From positions 57,077,858 through 57,141,857 of the forward strand of contig NC_083598.1 of NCBI RefSeq assembly GCF_020882245.1: 64,000 nt of DNA, given 5' to 3'. A program made the position numbers and the translations under genes. Source of the stretch: Rhopalosiphum padi (taxonomy: Eukaryota; Arthropoda; Insecta; Hemiptera; Aphididae). A model generated the notes under the pieces. The model did not search any database. It worked only from the letters and a program-made list of their open reading frames with translations, and had not been told where the DNA came from. Below are positions 1 to 8,688 of the stretch, in pieces; the first letter of the stretch is position 1; each line of letters starts with the position of its first letter.

Positions 1-880
1 CTAACTCCCACTGAAAACTTCTCGTCAGTCCCCCACCCCCAGAATAATATGTACGATATAATAAAGTCATAAAACATTATAAATTGAGGAATAAATTGAA
101 TTTATTATAAATTATAATAATTTAATTAATGAAGTTTGAACAAATAACATCTTTGGTCTTTTTATTAAGGATTAACCTACTAGTATTGTCTAATAAGGAA
201 TCAATTTACTAAAATTTCAATAAAATATTTTTTGAAATTTGTAAAATGAGAAAAAATCTTTTTTTTTATTATTACCTTTATTGAGTACTAATTACTGGAT
301 GAAAATAAACAAACAAATGTATCACAAATCGACAAATCATTGAATTAAAGTTGAGTCAAACAAATTCATCTTTTCATTACTCAACACAATTACTTTAATT
401 TATATTTATGAAATGCAAATAAAAAAACATAATCATTCATTCACAAACACAAAGGTATGTAATATTAAGGTAATAATGAAATTGTCATTTTTTTACATCA
501 TTATTAATATACTTTTTGAAAGTCTGTGATTAAAAATTTTCTTACATAAGGTACATAAAAAATATTTGACATTATTCTTAAAACAGTTTTAACTTTTCAA
601 AAGTTTGTACTAAAAAAAAACAACATAGACAACTTTTAATTTGTATTCAGTTTTATAGGTACTTACTACTTATTTTGTATAATATATTTTAACCAAACCT
701 TACAGAAGAAAAATATCTATATAATAGCATGCCACCACAACTATTAATTTTTTATTTTTGTGTTTACTCTTCGGGGATGTTATTATCTTAACAATTAAAA
801 GAATAATGAATAACAAAAATATAATATTGAGAAAAAAAATAATCGTACATTGACAAAATGTGGAACACCGATGACATTTT
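1..880. other. AT-rich spacer, no gene seen
   Basis: Very AT-rich sequence with homopolymer runs and no reading frame resembling a known protein on either strand. No repeat boundaries could be recognised. Confidence 0.6.
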
Positions 881-1400
881 GCTCAAATCATACAGGATAC
901 AGCCACTATAGTCACCGTGATATATATTCTCGTTGACTGTCCCTGGCTGAAAATTGCCACAAGCATGTTTAATATGTGCGTTTTGACCTTGACGTACCGG
1001 TACGGCGAGCTGACGTATGTACTGTATATTTTGCGACGACGACGACGACGAATGCACGAGTAAATTACTACGGACAGGGTTCCAAGGCGTAAAAGAGGTG
1101 CAGGTATTCTGCAGACAGCCACCGCACAGGTACTGATACTGTGTAACCATCGCCCCATTAGTAATGTCTGTATCCGGTCGCCGTCGAACTTGCGCACCTG
1201 CACCGACGCACTGTACCCGGGAACCGCAGCTTAGTCGACACTGCTGACATTTTTTTTTCCAAGTAACTCGTCCCGTACCGTCTTTGCATCAATAAGGGGT
1301 CCGAGTCTTGGTCAACCCGCGTACTAATAGCCACCGTAAGTCGTCGTAAGTGCGGCGTAGTATGGTCCGTCACGCCACGATAGCGATAGTAATCGCCTAT
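881..1400. other. CG-rich patch without recognisable gene
   Basis: This stretch is clearly richer in C, G and CpG than its surroundings and includes a short CGA triplet run at 1034-1050. Two overlapping minus-strand frames of 106 and 120 codons exist, but their translations resemble no family I know and look like by-products of base composition. It could be a promoter or first exon of a minus-strand gene lying before the window, or remains of a transposable element. Nothing decides between these. Confidence 0.35.
1034..1050. repeat. CGA trinucleotide microsatellite
   Basis: About five and a half uninterrupted CGA units inside the CG-rich patch. Confidence 0.8.
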
Positions 1401-1695
1401 ACCAATATGGTATAATATTTGGTTTTTCTATCCGCAGTTACAAATCTGTTTCATACGAGGTTCAATCGTTCGCTCAGTCATAACGAAAATTCTAATGTCG
1501 TCCCATCATCATAATAAATCAATATTTAGTGTAATAGAATATAAATAAACGATGCGCGAGATGTACCTGTATAATCATAGACATGCACACGACAGGGCTC
1601 GGTCGGACATTTATTATAGGGGCACAGTACAATTTACTTGTACTGCAAAAAATACTGTCGTATTATTATATAATTCATAATAGGCCCTTTTTCCG

Positions 1696-1873
1696 TGGCC
1701 CGTTTTACATTGGCACGTATCATACGCAACGTATCGTAAACGCGCGTTTTTAGTTTACATTGATTGAGTTCATACGCGCCATACCGGCGAAGAAAACGCG
1801 CCATCGTCGGAGTGGCGCGCGTATGTATTTAACCAATGTCACGTATGATAACGCGCCCATATGAAACGGGCCA
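1696..1873. mobile_element. CpG-rich inverted-repeat element (MITE-like)
   Basis: The ends form an imperfect inverted repeat of about 30 bp. The left arm 1696-1726 begins TGGCCCGTTTT and contains ATCATACG. The right arm 1842-1873 read on the other strand begins TGGCCCGTTTC and also contains ATCATACG. The interior is rich in CGCG and GGCG motifs. No coding capacity and no clear target duplication were found. It lies about 400 bp before H2B and includes an inverted CCAAT motif in each half, so a regulatory role is possible but unproven. Confidence 0.45.
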
Positions 1874-2222
1874 TACCATTATAGTGTATATTATACACTA
1901 TACTGTATAACATTGTACAGCTGATTGATAGTTGATGATGATGACGATGATTTGATTTGGGTTAATTCATATAATTAAACACATGGAAACATTACGTGAC
2001 ACTGTTTGCTTTGCTATGCGACCACTACCGAACGTCGTTGTTTTCAATCAACATTATTGTTATGACGTTTGTTCGTAATTAAACTACTATTTTTGTTGAA
2101 CACGTAATTCTGTCAAATCCTGTTTATTCCCTTTAACTTATTACATTTCGGCAAATTATCAAATTACGTATTTTCTCGGGTAAATTAAATATACCATCGT
2201 TTTATCGTGATTCGATAACAGT

Positions 2223-2230
2223 TATATTTA
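2223..2230 (+). promoter_or_regulatory. TATA-like element of H2B
   Basis: A TATATTTA motif lies about 45-50 bp before the H2B start codon, which fits the short leaders of histone genes. The match is only moderate and the region is AT-rich, so chance is possible. Confidence 0.35.
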
Positions 2231-2273
2231 GAGTTTTTTGTCGTTAACAACCACCCTTTAAACAATAACCATC

Positions 2274-2654
2274 ATGGCTCCGGGAGGTAAATGTGCTGGA
2301 AAGGTGATGAAAAAATCGTCCGACAAGGCCCAAAAGAACATCGCCAAATATGACAAGAAGCGCAAGCCAAACAGGAAAGAATCATATGCCATCTACATCT
2401 ACAAAGTATTAAAACAAGTACACCCCAACATCGGCATCTCATCTAAAGCCATGAATATCATGAATAGTTTGGTCAACGATCTTTTCGAGCAAATTACCGA
2501 CGAATCTAGTCGACTGACTCACTACGACGAACGTTTGACAATCACCAGTCGGGAAATTCAAACTGCTGTCCGATTATTGTTGCCCGGTGAATTGGCTAAG
2601 CACGCAGTCAGTGAGGCTACCAAAGCTGTCACCAAATACACCAATTCAAAATAG
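2274..2654 (+). CDS. H2B: Histone H2B, divergent variant
   Basis: This intronless 126-residue core histone pairs with H2A in the nucleosome. Family hallmarks are present: RKESYAIYIYKVLKQVHP (about residues 34-51), ISSKAM, TSREIQTAVRLLLPGELAKH and the AVTKYT tail with the lysine that is normally ubiquitinated (K121). Compared with canonical insect H2B the basic tail is altered, with no PPK-type start. The middle of the fold is also changed: FERIAAEASRLAHYNKRST in the usual protein is FEQITDESSRLTHYDERLT here, adding acidic residues and replacing the usual serine of the L2 loop by leucine. The ATG is in good context (ATCATGG). No other histone gene occurs in the window, so this copy is not inside a quintet cluster here. 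A stem-loop relic and a polyadenylation signal follow. Confidence 0.95.
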   Translation: MAPGGKCAGKVMKKSSDKAQKNIAKYDKKRKPNRKESYAIYIYKVLKQVHPNIGISSKAMNIMNSLVNDLFEQITDESSRLTHYDERLTITSREIQTAVRLLLPGELAKHAVSEATKAVTKYTNSK

Positions 2655-2683
2655 TTGGTATTATTGTTAAAACTCTATAAAAA

Positions 2684-2699
2684 GGCCATTTTTAGGACC
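2684..2699 (+). other. Degenerate histone 3' stem-loop
   Basis: The 16-nt sequence GGCCATTTTTAGGACC sits 30 nt after the H2B stop, the usual place of the histone mRNA stem-loop. It keeps GG at the start, a T-rich four-base loop, CC at the end, an A-rich 5' flank and an ACCACC 3' flank. Positions 3/14 (C-A) and 5/12 (A-G) of the six-pair stem no longer pair, so binding by stem-loop binding protein may be weakened. Confidence 0.6.
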
Positions 2700-2886
2700 A
2701 CCGAAATTTTGTTTATAATGTTTAATAATAATATATATATTTAACTATTTCGTTGAAGTAATGTTTTAATCAATGATCTAACCTATTTTTCACTTTACTT
2801 TACTATATTTGAAAATGTACATTACTATATTCATTGTTTAGTACGTAGCCAATATTAAACGATATAACTACAACTAATATATTTTT

Positions 2887-2892
2887 AATAAA
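2887..2892 (+). terminator. Candidate H2B polyadenylation signal
   Basis: AATAAA about 230 nt after the H2B stop, followed by a GT-rich stretch (GGTTGTATTGTG) typical of a downstream cleavage element. It would give a polyadenylated histone mRNA. Confidence 0.5.
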
Positions 2893-3748
2893 TGGTTGTA
2901 TTGTGCGGATCCAACAACAAAATATGTATCGTTTACGCATCAGAAATTAGAATATTTGACAATGGATTTGAAAAAAATACAAATGTACAATGATAATATT
3001 TCATTTCCATTTGTTCACATTTTTATATAAAAATGTATGCAATGATAAGTTTTTTTTTATTGTTATTATTTTTATATCTTTGACAACTATAGTTATTAAG
3101 CCCAGTGCTTGATTTGGAAAAAAACTAGAAGGGGGACTCAGTGGATGTTGGATGAACGAACGTTCCACACAAAATTTAATGTCACATTACCGCGATGGGG
3201 GGATAAAGCCTGCCACGCGCTCCTTCAGCCACCCATCATCCTAAGAAACCATTACATTTATTATATAAAAATATTTTAAAATAAAGAAACACTTATTTAT
3301 TTATTATATCGTATGACATTATAATATTTATATTACGATTTATAAAAATATAATCCATTAAATATAATAAAATATCTATTATTTATAGCATAATCATAAA
3401 TATATGTTTATATAATACTTCTGTGGGCATAATCTTCAACCATAAAAACTAAGTAAAAAATAAACTTAGTTTATTATATAGTCGAAGGGCATAATACTTC
3501 CTTATCATTATATTTTACGGTAAGGAATTTTACATTCAATTTTTTTCATAGTCGATACAAATGTATAAATATTATGACTAGAGGCCGGATTTTTATGCAA
3601 AAATGTTTGTTAAATATGCACTCAAAAATTAAAAAATATGTAAAAAAAATTTATTGTTTACAAAATCAAAGTTTAAAAAAAATTAAAAAATATAGTATTA
3701 AGTGAAAAAAAATACAATTTAAATATCATTTTTTAAATGAGTATAAAG
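2893..3748. other. Spacer with unclassified repeat fragments
   Basis: No gene is seen. At about 3099-3240 a CG-richer block starts with CCAGTGCTTGATTTGG, which looks like a hAT-type end. At about 3584-3660 a segment starting GGCCGGATTTTTATGC resembles the start of the segment at 6557 (CCCGGATTATTATGC), suggesting two copies of one repeat family. Confidence 0.4.
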
Positions 3749-3969
3749 TAGAGATGTTCCGCGTAGATAATTTGTTATAAACCGATTACCGAGTACTAGC
3801 CTAGTAAAATTTTTAATACTAACTGGGTACCGACTACCGAGTACTGACTGAGTAAACATTTTTTTTAAACTCTTAGTATTGACTATTGGGTATTTAATAA
3901 TTATAAATTATAATAATATACTACTTAGCCAAACATAGAAAGAAATAACACTATTGAGTATTGAATATA

Positions 3970-4162
3970 TTAAGATTACTTTATACCCGCATGTAAAATG
4001 CCTATGAGATGCCCTAGATAACATTATTACCTTTAAGTTTGATAATAGGTAAATTGACTCTTATAAAGCTAACATCACAAAATGTGTTCTGCTGAACGAA
4101 AATTTGCTATGATCTACATTAGTTAGACAGAGACAGCACATGCGGGTATAACGTCCTCTTAA
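3970..4162. mobile_element. TTAA-flanked MITE nested in the hAT element
   Basis: Both ends are TTAA. The 25-bp termini are inverted copies: left TTAAGATTACTTTATACCCG, right on the other strand TTAAGAGGACGTTATACCCG, both continuing with CATGT. A closely related copy ends at 26712. TTAA duplications are typical of the piggyBac superfamily, but the family assignment is an inference because no transposase is present. Confidence 0.65.
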
Positions 4163-4495
4163 CATAAAATATAAAAAATAAAACAAATAAAATTATAATA
4201 GGTATTATTAGGTACCCCGGCAGTAATTAATAATATTATTATAATACAATAAAAATATTTTTAGCCGAGTAAAAATGTAGGTATTACGCCGGTACCGAGC
4301 ATTGACCGGGTAAAAATGAAGGTATTACGCCGGATACCGGGTAAGAGCCGAGTCTTAAATATGATATCGAGTACTCGGCCATCGAGTAATTTCCGGGGGT
4401 AAACGGAAAATTGGTACGGTTATTGTGTTTTGAACTATAGAAATGAAATAGGCCGAATATTGGTACTATAAAATATTTTATTTTCAGTGGTTCAA

Positions 4496-4625
4496 AAAAT
4501 TAAATTAAAATAAATATATGTTCACAATTAATAGTAATAAGATAGTAAAAAAATATGTCGAAAATTAAATTAAAATAAATATATGTTCACAATTAATAGT
4601 AATAAGATAGTAAAAAAATATGTCG
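4496..4625. repeat. Tandem duplication, period 65 bp
   Basis: Two nearly identical adjacent 65-bp units run from AATTAAATTAAAATAAATAT to a shared TATGTCG, followed by degenerate shorter GTTCAYAATA repeats to about 4715. It lies inside the hAT element. Confidence 0.8.
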
Positions 4626-5101
4626 AAAATTAAATTAAATATATGTTCATAATAGTTCACAATAATTCACAATAGTTCATAATAGTTCAAAATTAAATAT
4701 AAATTCACAATAGTTTCCCTATGGTATTTAAAAAAATGTCCATTGTAATTTCTTTATTTACGTAACTGGTAATAGTTTCATGAAGTTTATATTGAAGTAA
4801 AGCATATTTTTTATTTGTTTTTCGAGATGTTAAATTATTAGGTTGTTCATGCCGTATACTTTCAATTTCATGCAGTACTTATCTAATGTGTAGATCCTTT
4901 AAGATTGTTTTTTCATAGTTTATGAAACCCTGGTTTTTAACGACCGTATCAATATTCCACGATCAAAACAACCGTACCAATTTTCCGACAATCATTGCCG
5001 GGTACTCTGAACATATTCTCTAGTATAAAGCATAAAAATGTGAATTAATTATTGAATGAGTACCAACATGATGTAACAAAATGTGCTTTTAAATTAACAA
5101 A

Positions 5102-5470
5102 TTAAAAACTTCTACGATTGTCGCATAGCATCACCTTGTATTTCGAAAAACTTCTTTCTACGTCTGCTGACACAGTGGATGCGTATTTGAAACAAGAAAT
5201 ATCTTCTGGTGACAAATCTGCAAGGTCTTCATCATCATTTCTTATTACTCCGCTTATAATTTCAGAAATTTTTTTTATTTGTGATAATCCGGGATTTTTT
5301 GATAATACTTCCGATAGTTTAACTTTAGAAAATTCAAGACCTCGTACTTCTTCACACAATTTATTTTCTACATTTACAACCAATTCCAATTCTAGACTTT
5401 TTCCAAGATTGACACCAGATTTTTCTAGATACGTGAATGGTGTCTTATGCATTGGAAATTTGATTATCAA
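5102..5470 (-). pseudogene. hAT transposase C-terminal remnant
   Basis: A minus-strand open frame of about 122 codons ends with SADVERSFSKYK followed by LCDNRRSF. This is the hAT C-terminal dimerisation signature (usually a DVERSFSxYK block followed by DNRR). The frame has no good ATG; it simply continues upstream until a TGA about 50 bases away, and the N-terminal zinc finger and catalytic core are absent. It is therefore a truncated relic rather than an active gene. It lies just outside the 1274-bp hAT element and is not part of it. Confidence 0.7.
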
Positions 5471-6249
5471 AAGTTCATTTGTGATCGAGTTCTTTTTAGT
5501 TCATTTATGTTCTATTTAGTGACACGACGTCAGTGGACGTCACTACGGTATTTTGTTATATAATAAATATATATATATATCGTCACCACAGCCACAGTAT
5601 CCGGATATATAATATATTATGGATTATTTTTCGGAAGTTGATTACCTATACTGGCTATACTTGCTTACACCGAATATATTATATGTAGTTCCAATGTTCT
5701 TGTACGATTCAATATTATGTGCAGCATAGTATAGTATAATATATATATATACTATTTATATGCGTATATTAGGTATAATATGTATGCGGTTTTTAATTTC
5801 TTTCGATTCAATTCCAATGATAATTCTTCTTTTACAATTGTACTTAATAAACTCTTTTATATTTTCTATATTTCATAGTAAACAGCAATAATAATAAATT
5901 ATTGTTCCCACAAAACATATACCTAAATAAAATTTGACGACCGTTCTTGCTAATCAAAATAACATTAAATTAAGAACATTTTAAATAAAATTGATTTTCC
6001 TAAAAAAGTAAAATTTTAAAATTTGACAACCACTTTCTCACGAAATCTATCCGTATACCTATTTTATAAAATAATTAATAACATATAAATTATTTTATTA
6101 AACTCCATATAATCTCAGAATCTGTAGTTTAAATTTAATAATATTATTTATTTTTAAATTATATATTTTAATATTATTATGTAATTAGTTTCAAGTATAC
6201 ATATTACATAAGTAGTTTAGGTAGATTATGTCTAAAAATTAATTTATTT
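5471..6249. other. AT-rich spacer with AT microsatellites
   Basis: No gene is seen. AT dinucleotide runs occur at about 5566-5580 and 5738-5750. A short imperfect palindrome around GACGTC lies at about 5517-5545. Confidence 0.5.
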
Positions 6250-6540
6250 CGTCGCCGTCGGGCCATGTGATTGTATAACAGCCGGGTGTCGTTCGGTTTG
6301 CCGCTAGAGGCGATCAGTCTACAACCGAGCGTACGACACCCGCGAAGTTGTCTACAACGGGGTGCCGGAGAACCGAGAACGTGCGTTAGTGACTTATCGC
6401 CACTCGCCAGACACCGTGTCTCCTCTTTCTCGTACCCTCGGTCCTGCCTCGCTTTCGTGCACTATCCGACAAGAACCACAATTTTACGTACGTCGTCGGT
6501 TCTTCAAAATCGGTGTACTAATATGCGTTCATATATCATC
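6250..6540. other. Orphan CpG-rich block
   Basis: About 290 bp of balanced base composition with many CpG dinucleotides stand out from AT-rich surroundings. A plus-strand frame of 95 codons resembles nothing known. It could be a promoter and non-coding exon or part of a transposable element. Immediately after it, at 6557, begins a segment (CCCGGATTATTATGC) resembling the repeat at 3584. Confidence 0.35.
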
Positions 6541-8357
6541 ATATATTATAATTTATAGCCCGGATTATTATGCAAAAACATATTCTTAACAAGCATATGC
6601 TAAATGCTTTTTGATGGGAGTAAGAAATATTTGTATTTCATAACCTGTAGAATCTGTCGAAAAAAGTTTTTTTGCATATTAGTGCATATTTTGCCTTCAG
6701 AGAATATTTTAGCATATTTCCGTTATATTGGATTATATTAAAAAATATTTAGCATATATGACATTAATAATTATTAAATTATAACGTGACGCAATTATTG
6801 CTATTTATCTGACTTTGTATATAAGCACACTACGAAAGTATGTGAACTTTTTCTTGATTTTATACCTAACATAAATCATTTCTGTATGGGTAAAAAAAGA
6901 TAAAATTAGTCCGATACTTTAATAAGCCACAAGCAGTCTAAGTAGTATTGTCTAAATTGTATTTGCAATTTGCTGTTTTATTAACTTAACCAGTTACATA
7001 ATATTTATAGATATATATTTCAAAAATATTTCAATAATAAGTGTTTTTAACAATTAAATGCTTAACAACAGATTACATATATATTATTTAATTATTTGGT
7101 GCTTAAAAATTGTATTTTTTACTAGCGGCTGAGGCCAAAGATTTAACAGTTATTTGGGGTTTTTTGAACTTATTTAAAACACAGTTATAAAATGTTTCCA
7201 ATAAATTATAACAACTATTTTATTTTCTGTAACCAATAGCAACCTTAAATGAACAAAATAATAATTGGATTTTTTGTTTTCCAACAAGGCAACAAATCAC
7301 TGCATGTACGGGTACCATTATAAATGAAAATGTTGCATAGTCCTTTTTTAATGCACACTTGCATTATGAAATTAAGGTATGATCAAAATTCCAAGTTTCT
7401 ACCTATTTTGGTTTAGACTTTACGTTGATATTCTGTCAAGACAAAGCTGCTTATGTGTATATAATATGTACATAGATACATAATTATCATATATTTATTA
7501 ATTATAGCTGATCCTGAACAGCTTATTTGTTTTTCGAGATCCCCAATTAAAATTTAAAAAATTATGTTAGAGGTGCTCATCCTCGAGAACAGGGCTACCT
7601 ATGTACCAAGGTATATCTATCTTACTTTATACCAAATTTTTGAACTGCGAGTGCAATAAACTTAGATATGCATCGTTCACATACACACATAGATATAGCT
7701 TTTTATTAATATAGATTTAATGTCTAATTTAGAAAGTATTTCTACTTAAAATATAGGTGGATTCTATTTGACCATAAAAATATTCATCAGTAAATAGGTA
7801 TGCTGTAATTTTAGTAATTGTATAAACACATAGCACCTGACAATATTGATGCACACATGTGCAATTTTTAACTATTTCATGCTTATGAAAATTATTAAAA
7901 TTATAGATGAACGATGAATTTCAATAGTAGTGAATTGTTTAATCAAGTCAAAAATATGTTAACACAGTAACATATGTATTTTATGGTAACATGAACATTT
8001 ATTTTTAAGTATAGTAGTTATATAAATTAGCAATGCTAAATAGATATTTAAATTGTGAACAGACATTATATCAATACTTAATTGCAATTTGTGCTTAAAA
8101 AAAACTACTTAACTCAAATTATCATAATAACTGAACATTACAATGATATTTTTCTAATTAAAATATGGTAATAAATTATTGGATATCACTGTGATAACTT
8201 ATGATGAGAGGTTGAGAGTTATCTACAATTCATAAAAATTGAAATATCTTAGATTATTATACATAATTTTTAATATTATTATAATTGAAAATAATACATT
8301 TATAGTAGGTTTTAATGTTAAATAAAAGTATAAGTAAAAACATTTAAAAAAACAATT
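6541..8357. other. AT-rich spacer with repeat remnants
   Basis: No gene is seen. The first 250 bp contain repeated GCATAT-type motifs (AGTGCATATTTTG, TTAGCATATTTCC, TTAGCATATATG) that look like an old hAT-type element. The remainder is featureless AT-rich DNA. Confidence 0.45.
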
Positions 8358-8373
8358 TTTATTATTTTTTTTT

Positions 8374-8379
8374 TTTATT
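8374..8379 (-). terminator. Candidate RARS2 polyadenylation signal
   Basis: AATAAA on the minus strand about 85 nt after the RARS2 stop; another lies at 8358-8363. Confidence 0.5.
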
Positions 8380-8462
8380 CTTCAGATTTATAAAGTAGAA
8401 AATAAATTGCTAAGTAAAATAAAATTGTATGTAATTTAAAATTACATAAACGAGGTTTTAAA

Positions 8463-8688
8463 TCACATACATTTTAATGGTACTAATCCTAAAATGTTCA
8501 TTCCAGTACTTAGAGTTTCTCTAGCTCTGCGAAACAACAAAATCCTCTGCTGAGCAATAATACTGCTAGAATTTTTAACATTTAAAACTTTTAAGGCTTT
8601 GTTGATGCAATTGGATAATCGAAATAAATAATTAACTAAAATACACGCTTCTAATTCCTTGTTTGTTTCAGTCAATATATCTTCAAAA
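8463..8688 (-). CDS. RARS2: RARS2 exon 6 and stop
   Basis: Residues 498-572, ending GLVPLKCM then TGA. The acceptor is TTTCAG after a T-rich tract. Confidence 0.92.

Larger units (their letters stand above)
3749..5022. mobile_element. hAT-type DNA transposon, non-autonomous, 1274 bp
   Basis: The element is bounded by a perfect 8-bp target duplication GTATAAAG at 3741-3748 and 5023-5030. The left end reads TAGAGATGTTCCGCGTA and the right end, on the other strand, TAGAGAATATGTTCAGAGTA, which is a related inverted terminus. Between about 3780 and 4400 there are many short copies, in both orientations, of a motif around ACCGAGTACTCGG. Such subterminal repeats are known as transposase-binding sites in hAT elements. 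There is no transposase frame. A second element (3970-4162) and a tandem repeat (4496-4625) lie inside it. Confidence 0.75.

Noticed and set aside
788..1373. Overlapping minus-strand frames of 71-120 codons
   Set aside because: They overlap each other in a CG-rich, repeat-bearing patch, and their translations show no domain or family resemblance.
4496..4715. CRISPR-like repeat array
   Set aside because: The units are directly adjacent with no spacers and this is animal DNA; it is a plain tandem duplication.
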